Origin: UMGS363 sp051881815
Lineage (GTDB): Bacteria > Bacillota > Clostridia > Oscillospirales > Ruminococcaceae
Assembly: GCA_051881815.1 (NCBI GenBank)
Contig: JBJEQP010000066.1
Span: 1-13,129 of the forward strand
Direction: 5' to 3'
Length of the DNA stretch: 13,129 bases
Part shown: positions 6,599-13,129 of the stretch, one piece after another
Layout of the letters: every line of letters starts with the position of its first letter
How positions within the stretch are numbered: the stretch's first letter is position 1
Program-made: the position numbers and the translations under genes
The notes under the pieces: model-generated
Database searches by the model: none
Told to the model about the DNA's origin: nothing
Seen by the model: only the letters and a program-made list of their open reading frames with translations

Positions 6599-8317
6599 AT
6601 GTCGGAATTAAAGACAACTCTCAATCGTTCCGATGGTGTGATTTCTTCACAGAATAAGATTTTAAATCACTATGCTGTTCAGCTTCAGTCTGCTGTGGTT
6701 TCAACCGATCACAAGAAAGCGATACTCCGTGAAATGCAGTTGGAGCTGACAGCACAGCACTACCGTAGACCTGAACATCGTTCTGTTGCTTATGAGGTTA
6801 TACATAGTTCTTCTGCCAAACTTGAAATGAGTTCACAGCCGAGCCTTATACAGACGGGCGGACAGGTTTCCGCCCCGTCTGTAAAAACGGCGGTTGATAA
6901 CAGCTTCATAAAGACGCAGAGAAGCACAGAATACATACGCACTTCAAGACTTACATATTCCGACAGCGTTAAGGAGGTTTTCAAGGCTTCGGAAAATCTT
7001 GAAGAAAAGATACTTGAAGCGGATAAGCTGTGGCGGAAAAAGGTCAAGACCCGTGCTATCGGCATAAAACAGTGTGGACTTGAAAATCAGAAATATACAA
7101 CCGCCGAAACGGACAGCGAGGGTTCGGAAGCTATTGAAATGGTCAAGACCGTTCAGAGTGCAGGCAGTACGGTTGCACAGACGGGCGGTATGCTCCGAAC
7201 AGCCGTAAAAAGCACTTCAAACGGTATCGGCAGTATAAAGACTATGGTTAAAAACGGTGTGAAGCTGGGTACAAGAAAAGACATTACGAGAATAGCAACC
7301 TCGGTCAGAGGGAGCATTGCAAATGTGGCAAAGGATACGGGACAGCAACTTTTGAAAACCAAGATTGACAAATCAAAGATTACCGATACAGGAACGGAAA
7401 CCATAAAGCAGGGACTTACGGAAATTCGTTATGTTGACAATGCCCGCAAAGCCGTTCTCAACACTGCCCATACAACTGTTAAGACTGGCTATGCTATAAA
7501 AAATATGCCGAAGGATACCCGTGTTCAGACTAAGAAAATCAAGAAGAATGCAAAACGTGCAAAGAAAGCTGTTAAGGCAACTGCGGCAGTTATCAAGAAA
7601 GTTTTTACATCAAAAATAGGCTTGATAATTCTCGGTATTATTGCAGCTCTGATGCTTATCGTTGTTCTTGTAACGGGAATTGTATCGGTTATTGCTGCAT
7701 TGGTAACAAGCCTGTTTTCGTGGTTAAGCTCTCCCGAAACGGAGAAAAAGGACGAAATAGAGGTGCTGAACGATTATAAAACGGTTATTGTGGAGTATGT
7801 GGAGGAAAGGCAGGACGAGGTTGACGAAATCGTTGACGGCTTTGTCTGCGATAGAATTTCCTATCCGCCCTATTCTGAAATCAGCGAGCTTAATCAGTAC
7901 GGCAACGATGAAATCATAGTGGATAAGCACAATGAGATTATTGCTATTCTTGCCGTTCTGCGATACCGTGAGCTGGAGGTCGAAGCTACGGAAATTGAGT
8001 TTAATTTTACAGATGAGGAAATTCAGGCGGTTGTAGATAAGTTCTTCACCTTTGATTATTACTACACATACGCTCATTGCAGCGGCGGTAACTGTAAGAA
8101 GAAAGTTACAAGGACGGTATATAACCAAGGAACTCCCGATGAGTATGTGGTAGTGACTACAACTTTCTATTGTGACGTTGATCATCAATGGCTCAACGGC
8201 GAGGTTACAAATCACACTCTGGAGGAAGTATTGGCTTCGTATAATTTCAGCGATGAAGAAAAGAACCTGTACAATATGTACTTGGAACAGATAAATAAAA
8301 TGTTGGGCGGTGGTTGA
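6599..8317 (+). CDS. CD1108-like transfer membrane protein without a cell-wall hydrolase domain
   Basis: The 572-residue protein has three parts. Residues 1-335 are basic, Thr/Ser/Lys-rich and probably cytoplasmic, ending in a Lys/Ala-rich stretch (about 311-338). A long hydrophobic segment spans about 340-376. Residues 380-572 form an acidic, outward-facing domain with ILAVLRYRELEVE-like and FSDEEKNLYNMYLEQINK-like elements. This layout resembles the N-terminal and middle parts of CD1108-family proteins, which sit directly after VirB4 and normally continue into a lysozyme and/or NlpC/P60-type peptidase. Here the chain ends at KMLGGG with a TGA, and the next gene starts one base later, so no hydrolase is attached. 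His493, Cys494, Cys499, Cys525 and His529 could bind a metal or form disulfides. The family link is from memory of layout and is moderately sure. Confidence 0.65.
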   Translation: MSELKTTLNRSDGVISSQNKILNHYAVQLQSAVVSTDHKKAILREMQLELTAQHYRRPEHRSVAYEVIHSSSAKLEMSSQPSLIQTGGQVSAPSVKTAVDNSFIKTQRSTEYIRTSRLTYSDSVKEVFKASENLEEKILEADKLWRKKVKTRAIGIKQCGLENQKYTTAETDSEGSEAIEMVKTVQSAGSTVAQTGGMLRTAVKSTSNGIGSIKTMVKNGVKLGTRKDITRIATSVRGSIANVAKDTGQQLLKTKIDKSKITDTGTETIKQGLTEIRYVDNARKAVLNTAHTTVKTGYAIKNMPKDTRVQTKKIKKNAKRAKKAVKATAAVIKKVFTSKIGLIILGIIAALMLIVVLVTGIVSVIAALVTSLFSWLSSPETEKKDEIEVLNDYKTVIVEYVEERQDEVDEIVDGFVCDRISYPPYSEISELNQYGNDEIIVDKHNEIIAILAVLRYRELEVEATEIEFNFTDEEIQAVVDKFFTFDYYYTYAHCSGGNCKKKVTRTVYNQGTPDEYVVVTTTFYCDVDHQWLNGEVTNHTLEEVLASYNFSDEEKNLYNMYLEQINKMLGGG

Positions 8318-8318
8318 T

Positions 8319-8594
8319 ATGTTTGATTTTTTCAAGAAGATGAAAGGCCGTGAGTTTGAAAAGGAAGCTGACAAGCAGTTGAACAAGCCGAAGAATGACA
8401 AGGTTTTTACCGCTATTCTTATAGTATTCGGCGTTATTATTGCTGTCAGCCTTATAACCGGCATAGGCAATATCGGAAGCGGTGCGGCTGAGGATATGAA
8501 TTTCAATTTCCGTTTCAGCATTTCCGATGGTGTTATCCTCGGCGGTTTTACACTGGCATATATAATCACCAAAATACGAAAGGGGCGGAAATAA
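8319..8594 (+). CDS. Small two-helix membrane protein, 91 residues, unrecognised
   Basis: The sequence starts MFDFFKKMKGREFEKE, with a basic, amphipathic N-terminus. Hydrophobic helices lie at about residues 29-50 and 69-85, separated by a polar loop IGSGAAEDMNFNF, and the C-terminus is basic (KIRKGRK). Both ends should be cytoplasmic by charge. I chose ATG 8319 over GTG 8310 because GGGCGGTGG at 8305-8313 is correctly spaced only for 8319, which is one base after the previous stop. Its TAA overlaps the next ATG as TAATG. No family is recognised. It lies in the accessory part of the transfer operon. Confidence 0.75.
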   Translation: MFDFFKKMKGREFEKEADKQLNKPKNDKVFTAILIVFGVIIAVSLITGIGNIGSGAAEDMNFNFRFSISDGVILGGFTLAYIITKIRKGRK

Positions 8595-8950
8595 TGCTGG
8601 ACAGAGAAACAAAATACACCAAAGAGCTTGCTAAATGCAGAGAAAACATCAAGAGAACCAAGAGCCTGATTGATTATCATAAGAATATGCTCAAAGCCTT
8701 TGAGAGTAAGGAAAGTGAGCTTATGTCAAAGCTGGAGAGGGTCAAGATGTCCTCTCTCTGCGAGATAATCAACAAGGGCGGTTATGACATTGACGCTCTG
8801 CGTGAAGCTGTGAAAATAGGAGATTTCAGCGGTATTTTTTCAAAAGATAATGCTGAAATCGATACACATAATGCAGAAGAAAAAGACGATACAGCGGCAG
8901 AAAACGCCGCTGTTATCTCAACCATGGATGAAAGGAAGGATGATGAATGA
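8594..8950 (+). CDS. Coiled-coil protein resembling DUF4315
   Basis: This is a 118-residue soluble protein. Residues about 4-52 are charged and heptad-like (KYTKELAKCREN, ESKESELMSKLERV) and probably form a coiled coil. They are followed by LCEIINKGGYDIDALREAV and then an acidic, Ala-rich tail (about 82-118). DUF4315 proteins in Tn1549-like elements have the same layout, a short coiled coil followed by a small helix that begins EI(V/I), and occupy the same place between the CD1108-like protein and topoisomerase III. The match is by pattern and position only. The AAAGGGGCGG at 8579-8588 supports ATG 8594. The end overlaps the next start as ATGA. Confidence 0.55.
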   Translation: MLDRETKYTKELAKCRENIKRTKSLIDYHKNMLKAFESKESELMSKLERVKMSSLCEIINKGGYDIDALREAVKIGDFSGIFSKDNAEIDTHNAEEKDDTAAENAAVISTMDERKDDE

Positions 8951-9492
8951 TAAGATATGCAAATATTTCGGCGGATTTAAAAGAAGCTATGCTTAAATTT
9001 TGTATGGAGCAATCCGACTGTGTAGGATTTGAAGAAGTAAAAAGACTGGTAGATTCGGCTTTCACAACATTCAATAAAATCCCCGAAAAATGGTTTAAGG
9101 GTACGCCCGTTTTTAGCTATCTTCTTTATGCAAGAGGGAATTATGCAGATGAGATTCTTCCGAACAGCATTAGGGAAAGCGGCGTAATTATCGAGAGAGG
9201 TATTAACCTCGGTACATTCATTATTGACCACTATTCCTGCGATACAGGCGAAAAGATTGTGCGTGGATATGATGTTGTTTATGACCTTGATAAACGTGAA
9301 ATAGCACTGATTTACAGAATTGAGGTTATGGATAAGGGTGTAAGAAATCTATACAGAGTTGAAACGGATTTGTTTGAGGATTTCGATGTGTGGCAGTTTA
9401 TGTTTGATATAACGTCCGATATTTCGGATACGCTCAGACGGAATTTTGCTTTTCCCACAACAATTATATTCAAGGGAAAGGAGGCGGTTTAA
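8947..9492 (+). CDS. Hypothetical protein of 181 residues in the transfer operon
   Basis: I do not recognise this protein. It is soluble with no signal peptide or membrane helix. It begins MIRYANISADLKEAMLKFC and contains an EKWFKGTPVFSYLL segment near 47-60. A likely beta-rich part covers about 80-150 (GVIIERGINLGTFIIDHY, IVRGYDVVYDL, REIALIYRIEV), followed by VWQFMFDITSDISDTL. AAGGAAGG at 8931-8938 is 8 bases before ATG 8947, and the start overlaps the upstream stop by four bases (ATGA). The stop is one base before ATG 9494 of the topoisomerase gene. In Tn1549-like elements this slot usually holds a surface protein of the DUF4366 type; this one is clearly different. Confidence 0.8.
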   Translation: MIRYANISADLKEAMLKFCMEQSDCVGFEEVKRLVDSAFTTFNKIPEKWFKGTPVFSYLLYARGNYADEILPNSIRESGVIIERGINLGTFIIDHYSCDTGEKIVRGYDVVYDLDKREIALIYRIEVMDKGVRNLYRVETDLFEDFDVWQFMFDITSDISDTLRRNFAFPTTIIFKGKEAV

Positions 9493-9493
9493 T

Positions 9494-11596
9494 ATGTTAA
9501 GATTGATTATTTCAGAAAAGCCCTCGGTCTCCGCTTCCATTGCCTACTGCATAGGGGCAACAAAAAAGATTTCCGAAGGCGATACATTTTACTGGCAGGG
9601 CAACGGCTACATTGTAACTAATGCTCTCGGACATCTGTTCGGTATCGGAATGCCCGAAGATTACGGCTGGGAAAGCTGGGAGCTTGAAACACTTCCGCTT
9701 ATTCCGAAGGAATTTAAGTTGTTTCCCCTTAACGGCTACGGCGGTCAGATTAAGCTTCTTAAAAAGCTCATCAGCCGTGACGATGTGACGGAAATTATCA
9801 ACGCCTGTGACGCAGGACGTGAGGGCGAATGTATATTCCGTTACATATACAACTACTTTGGCTGTACGAAGCCGACAAAACGTCTTTGGATTTCCTCGCT
9901 TACAGATGAAAGTATAAAGCTGGGTATGAAGAACCTGATTGACGGAAAGGCAAAGGACAATCTTTTTGCGGCAGGCTTCACAAGAGCCAAGGCGGACTGG
10001 ATACTCGGTATGAGTCTTTCACGTCTTTACAGTATCGTAAATGATGACAGCCACAAGGTCGGCAGAGTTAAGACACCTGTTCTTAATATTGTCGCAAACC
10101 GTGATGAAGCGATTGCGGCATTTACAAAAAGACCGTTTTACAAGGTAGTCCTTGAAAACGGCGCTGAATGCGAAAATGTTTTTGATACCTTGGAGCAGGC
10201 GGAAGCTGTGAGAGCAAAATGCAATGGTAAGGTTGCTGTTGTATCTTCCTCAAAGACAGAGCAAAAAAAGGAAAACCGTCCCTTGCTTCACAGTTTGACT
10301 TCCTTACAGCAGGAGGCAAACGATGTGTACGGAATGACTGCCGCCGATACGTTAAATTCGGCACAGAGCCTTTATGAAAAGAAGCTCCTTACCTATCCTC
10401 GTACCGACAGCAGTTATCTTTCTGACGATATGATACCGCTTGTTGAGAGTATCGTAAAGTGCCTTGTGGGATATGACGGTGAGCGTGTTCAGCGTTTACA
10501 GGAGCAGGGACTTGTAATTGACAAGCGTATCATTGACAACAGCAAGATTTCGGATCACCACGCTATCATTCCCACAAACCTCATCGGCAGGCTTGACGAT
10601 GAGAAGCTGGACGATAATGAACAGCGTATTGTAAAGCTGGTAATCAACCGTTTCCTTTGTGCCGTTGACAAGCCGTATATCTACTCCGAAACAAAGTACG
10701 AATTTCTTGTTGAGGACGAGATTTTCAAGCTGACTGTCAAAACTCCGATTGAATGGGGATGGAAGCAGTACAAGCTGTCCGAGCCTGCGGAGCTTGATGA
10801 GGATACAGACAGGGTTCTGTCGGTACTTTATTCCGAAAACGCAACCTTTACCGCAGATAACATTGAGGTAAAGCAGGGCGAAACAAAGCCGCCGAAGCAT
10901 TTTACGGAAAGTACATTGCTTGCGGTTATGGAAAACATCGACCGCCTGATTGACGATAAGGAGCTGAAAGGCTTTGTCAAGGAGAGAGGTCTTGGAACTC
11001 CCGCAACGAGAGCTTCAATCATCGAAGAACTTATTGCTGCAGGATATATCGAGCGTAAGAAGAAACAGCTTGTTTCAACCGGTTACGGCAGAGCGTTTGC
11101 GGCTTCTGTTCCCGATAATGTAAAATCGGCAGAGTTGACCGCACATTGGGAACAGGTGCTTTCCGATATTGAAAACGGCAACGGCAATGCAGATATGCTG
11201 CTTGATGAAATCAAGAACAGCGTTTCTGAAATTATCGCTTACGAAAAGGACAGAGGCAATCGTGTCAAAGTCACACGAAAGGTAAACGTAGGCAACTGTC
11301 CTCGCTGTGGAAGTCCTGTTATAGAAAACAGCAAGGCTTTCAGTTGCTCCGCTGGACGTGACAAGTGCGGTTTCTTTATCTTTAAACAGGATAAGCGTAT
11401 CGGCAGAAGCTACAAGGCTGACGAAATTGCGGAACTGCTTTCAAAGGGCAAGGTTACGCTGAAAAATTGTACCTCATCAAAGGGAAATAAGTACAGTGCG
11501 GTATTTTCTCTTGAAGATACGGGCAAGTATGTGAACCTAAAGATGGAGGAGTTTGTGGGCGGTAAGAAAATGCAGAGTGAAAAAATTCAATTATAG
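9494..11596 (+). CDS. topB: DNA topoisomerase III (type IA)
   Basis: This is a 700-residue type IA topoisomerase, which passes single strands through a transient tyrosine-linked break and can decatenate or relax transferred DNA. Visible are the TOPRIM start IISEKPSVS at residues 5-13 and DAGREGE at 106-112, HKVGRVKTPVL near 187-197, the catalytic LLTYPRTDSSYLSDDM with Tyr301, DHHAIIPT at 354-361 and GLGTPATRA at 499-507. A C-terminal zinc-ribbon-like module carries Cys602, Cys605, Cys618 and Cys625. The domain set is complete. The start ATG 9494 has AAAGGAGGCGG at 9477-9487; a longer in-frame start at 9446 lies inside the preceding gene and gives a non-family N-terminus. Such plasmid- or ICE-type copies are regular members of the transfer block and are distinct from the chromosomal topA. 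Confidence 0.96.
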   Translation: MLRLIISEKPSVSASIAYCIGATKKISEGDTFYWQGNGYIVTNALGHLFGIGMPEDYGWESWELETLPLIPKEFKLFPLNGYGGQIKLLKKLISRDDVTEIINACDAGREGECIFRYIYNYFGCTKPTKRLWISSLTDESIKLGMKNLIDGKAKDNLFAAGFTRAKADWILGMSLSRLYSIVNDDSHKVGRVKTPVLNIVANRDEAIAAFTKRPFYKVVLENGAECENVFDTLEQAEAVRAKCNGKVAVVSSSKTEQKKENRPLLHSLTSLQQEANDVYGMTAADTLNSAQSLYEKKLLTYPRTDSSYLSDDMIPLVESIVKCLVGYDGERVQRLQEQGLVIDKRIIDNSKISDHHAIIPTNLIGRLDDEKLDDNEQRIVKLVINRFLCAVDKPYIYSETKYEFLVEDEIFKLTVKTPIEWGWKQYKLSEPAELDEDTDRVLSVLYSENATFTADNIEVKQGETKPPKHFTESTLLAVMENIDRLIDDKELKGFVKERGLGTPATRASIIEELIAAGYIERKKKQLVSTGYGRAFAASVPDNVKSAELTAHWEQVLSDIENGNGNADMLLDEIKNSVSEIIAYEKDRGNRVKVTRKVNVGNCPRCGSPVIENSKAFSCSAGRDKCGFFIFKQDKRIGRSYKADEIAELLSKGKVTLKNCTSSKGNKYSAVFSLEDTGKYVNLKMEEFVGGKKMQSEKIQL

Positions 11597-11621
11597 AAGT
11601 TTGATTGCCTTCATTATTGAA
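11580..11621 (-). terminator. Possible weak intrinsic terminator of the minus-strand cargo gene
   Basis: Read on the minus strand, TTCAAT (11621-11616) with GAAG (11612-11609) can pair back with CTTC and ATTGAA around a small internal loop, and six T follow (11585-11580). The stem is short and AT-rich. It lies 11 bases after the stop of the cargo gene and overlaps the 3' end of topB. On the plus strand no T run follows. Confidence 0.3.
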
Positions 11622-11631
11622 AAATATAGAA

Positions 11632-12753
11632 TCAACTATCTATTATGTCATAAAATTCTTTGAATGACAGCATATTGTATTTCCTTATATCCTCATAAAG
11701 TATTGGTTCAATATATGCGGAAAGCAAAACGTTTGTGTTTATACGTGATATAAGGGGGAGAGGATTACCAGAGAAACTCAATTTATTGTTTTGGTAATAG
11801 AAATTAGTTATATTTAATTTGCTTAAAAAATCATCAGGTAATTTTTGCGATGCATTTGGATTGTGAAAAACAAAAGTTCCTTCGGAAAGCGTTTCGGTAT
11901 CATCTATGCCTACTCTTTTTAATACATATTTGTGTGTGATTATATTTTCGTGAAGACTGTAAACTTTATTAAATGAAAGTTTATTCTCTGAAATAGATAG
12001 TGCTGTAAGCTTGCCCAATGTTAATGAGCAAGTAAAAATGATAGCAGAAACATTTTTATAATTTTCATCATTAAATAAGCCGATTGGTATTTTTGCATCG
12101 CTTTCAGGTTTGATAATATATTCTTTGGGAATATATGTATTTGTATCAACATTATAGTATAAGCCGTATAGCAAAGCTAATATAGGATATATATACTCTC
12201 TACCGTAGTTAACATCATCATATGAAGCTAATGCCAAAACAAAAGGTTTTTGTAGATTTACCCATTCTAACTTGCTATATTCTTTTGAAAGCTTTTTATG
12301 TTTATAGCTTATAGCATTTGAATATCTTATTATTGCATTGTCTAAGAGTTTGTAAAAATCCTTCTGTAGATATGGAGGTGTAAACATTGATAGTTGGTCA
12401 TCAAAAGTTCTCTCTTGTTCTTTACGTCCTGTTAATTTTATGTTTGCAATGACGGCTTCAACAAATATTTCATATGGGGTATTAATAATGAAATCAGGCA
12501 TTGGGTGTGATTGGTCTAACGTATATCCAGCAGTTGTAAATAATCTATATAAATATATTTCCCAAAAAGACGAATGAAATGTTTTTTGAAATTCTTGAAT
12601 AAATTTCCCGTCCCTGTCAACGAATCCATCAGTCCAGTTAATAAGCATTTCTTTAATATTTGTTGTTTGTAATTCGTTTTTTAGAAAAGCAAATTTTGGA
12701 TGGTATTTTGATTCATCAACCCCATTAATGTTTCCGAATAAATCAAGCGTCAT
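11632..12753 (-). CDS. Cargo protein with probable PD-(D/E)xK-like nuclease fold, family not recognised
   Basis: The 373-residue protein is encoded opposite to the transfer operon and is visibly richer in A and T, which suggests separate acquisition. The N-terminal half has FQKTFHSSFWEIYLYRLF (Glu65), then MPDFII (Pro86-Asp87) and EIFVEAVIAN (Glu95, Glu99). Later a helix is Lys-rich (HKKLSKEY) and leads into KPFVLALASYDD. An early helix Glu, then PD, then E-x-x near a hydrophobic strand is the order seen in restriction-endonuclease-like folds. The usual final Lys is not in the standard place (Val101), so catalysis is uncertain. There is no signal peptide or membrane helix. AGAGGTGA lies about 8 bases before the ATG, and a TATAAT box lies 20 bases before it. 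A defence or DNA-processing role is inference. Confidence 0.8.
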   Translation of the reverse strand: MTLDLFGNINGVDESKYHPKFAFLKNELQTTNIKEMLINWTDGFVDRDGKFIQEFQKTFHSSFWEIYLYRLFTTAGYTLDQSHPMPDFIINTPYEIFVEAVIANIKLTGRKEQERTFDDQLSMFTPPYLQKDFYKLLDNAIIRYSNAISYKHKKLSKEYSKLEWVNLQKPFVLALASYDDVNYGREYIYPILALLYGLYYNVDTNTYIPKEYIIKPESDAKIPIGLFNDENYKNVSAIIFTCSLTLGKLTALSISENKLSFNKVYSLHENIITHKYVLKRVGIDDTETLSEGTFVFHNPNASQKLPDDFLSKLNITNFYYQNNKLSFSGNPLPLISRINTNVLLSAYIEPILYEDIRKYNMLSFKEFYDIIDS

Positions 12754-12800
12754 AAACTATCACCTCTTTGATAATTATATCATATTCTAACATTCTATAT
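12754..12800 (-). promoter_or_regulatory. Promoter and ribosome binding site of the cargo gene
   Basis: On the minus strand TATAAT occupies 12779-12774, 20 bases before the start codon, so the untranslated leader would be only about 10-15 bases and mostly ribosome binding site (AGAGGTGA near 12768-12761). The corresponding -35 (TTATAT at 17-base spacing) is poor. This implies weak or activator-dependent transcription separate from the transfer operon. Confidence 0.45.
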
Positions 12801-13100
12801 AATCTATTTTGAGCTTGTAATAAATAATAAGGCAAAACGCAAACTAAAATGAAATGGTGTTTGACAAATGTATGAAGATGAAAATAGTGGGTATTGCTTG
12901 CGTAAACATCTAACCGTAATTTTATCGTAATTGAATTTTGTGAGAAACATTATAATATTGCAGAAAAGCGGATATGTGTTTTAGCAGAAAAGATTGCATA
13001 AATAAAAATCGTATTCAGCATATCTTTTGGATTTCCGAAATTAACTTAACATAGTCAATGAGGCTTAATTGATGACTTATACTAAACACCAATTAAACTA
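12801..13100. other. AT-rich intergenic stretch without a convincing gene
   Basis: Only very short frames are present; the longest plausible one (20 codons from ATG 12869) has no ribosome binding site. Repeats seen here are GCAGAAAAG at 12960-12968 and again at 12984-12992 (24-base period), CGTAATT at 12915-12921 and 12926-12932 (11-base period), and an inverted repeat TTAATTG 13065-13071 with CAATTAA 13090-13096. This is control-region-like DNA rather than coding DNA. No tRNA, rRNA or CRISPR array is visible. Confidence 0.6.
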
Positions 13101-13129
13101 TAGACAAAATCGACAAAATATGGTATAAT
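13101..13129 (+). promoter_or_regulatory. Near-consensus extended -10 promoter reading out of the right edge
   Basis: TAGACA (13101-13106, 5 of 6 to TTGACA) is followed after exactly 17 bases by TATAAT (13124-13129), preceded by TGG, which makes an extended -10 (TGnTATAAT). The spacer and -35 contain a tandem GACAAAAT (13103-13110 and 13112-13119). This should be a strong housekeeping-sigma promoter for a gene beyond the window; the tandem repeat could be an operator. Confidence 0.75.

Noticed and set aside
7724..8680. 318-codon minus-strand frame opposite the CD1108-like gene and its neighbours
   Set aside because: It crosses three plus-strand genes with good start signals and coupling, and its hydrophobic sequence mirrors their codons.
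9446..9493. Longer start for topoisomerase III
   Set aside because: It lies inside the preceding gene, lacks a ribosome binding site and adds 16 residues before the canonical family start at ATG 9494.
12861..12890. TTGACA at 12861-12866 as a promoter
   Set aside because: No acceptable -10 box stands 16-18 bases downstream.
12869..12931. 20-codon frame starting MYEDENSGYC
   Set aside because: It has no ribosome binding site, no supporting promoter and no recognisable content.
1..13129. tRNA, rRNA, CRISPR array, insertion sequence, integrase or relaxase
   Set aside because: None was seen on either strand; the transfer operon fills nearly all plus-strand space.

Overview
The window is the core of a conjugative transfer module from a low-to-mid GC member of the Clostridia. 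The protein families, strong AGGAGG-type ribosome binding sites and codon use fit a gut or rumen Ruminococcus/Oscillospiraceae-type organism; this assignment is inference. Gene content and order match the type IV secretion block of the Tn1549/CTn-like integrative and conjugative elements (the C. difficile CD1115-to-CD1106-type gene set). No integrase, relaxase or attachment site is visible, so the element must extend beyond at least one edge.

Left and centre (1-8317), all on the plus strand and almost without gaps: the C-terminal part of a VirD4-type coupling ATPase; a pilin-like Maff2/VirB2-type small membrane protein followed by a strong intergenic hairpin; a VirB6/TrbL-like polytopic channel protein; three very small single-helix membrane protein genes (33, 35 and 43 codons, each with its own ribosome binding site); a PrgI-family protein; a VirB4-type ATPase with an unusual N-terminal extension of about 240 residues (Thr/Glu-rich stretch, one membrane helix, Lys-rich linker); and a CD1108-like membrane protein that stops where relatives are expected to continue into a cell-wall hydrolase.

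Right-centre (8319-11596), plus strand: a small two-helix membrane protein, a coiled-coil protein resembling DUF4315, an unrecognised 181-residue protein and a type IA DNA topoisomerase III. Many junctions overlap by 4-8 bases or abut, so this looks like one translationally coupled operon. VirD4 would deliver the relaxase-bound strand to the channel, VirB4 would power assembly, VirB6, PrgI and the pilin-like protein would form the membrane part, and topoisomerase III would resolve DNA during transfer or replication.

Right end (11597-13129): the composition becomes visibly AT-rich. A single minus-strand cargo gene of 373 codons converges on the topoisomerase gene. Its N-terminal half carries a PD...E-x-x-x-E pattern that suggests a restriction-endonuclease-like fold. 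The last 376 bases hold no convincing gene. They carry that gene's promoter on the minus strand and, at the very right edge, a near-consensus extended -10 promoter pointing out of the window, with short direct and inverted repeats around it.
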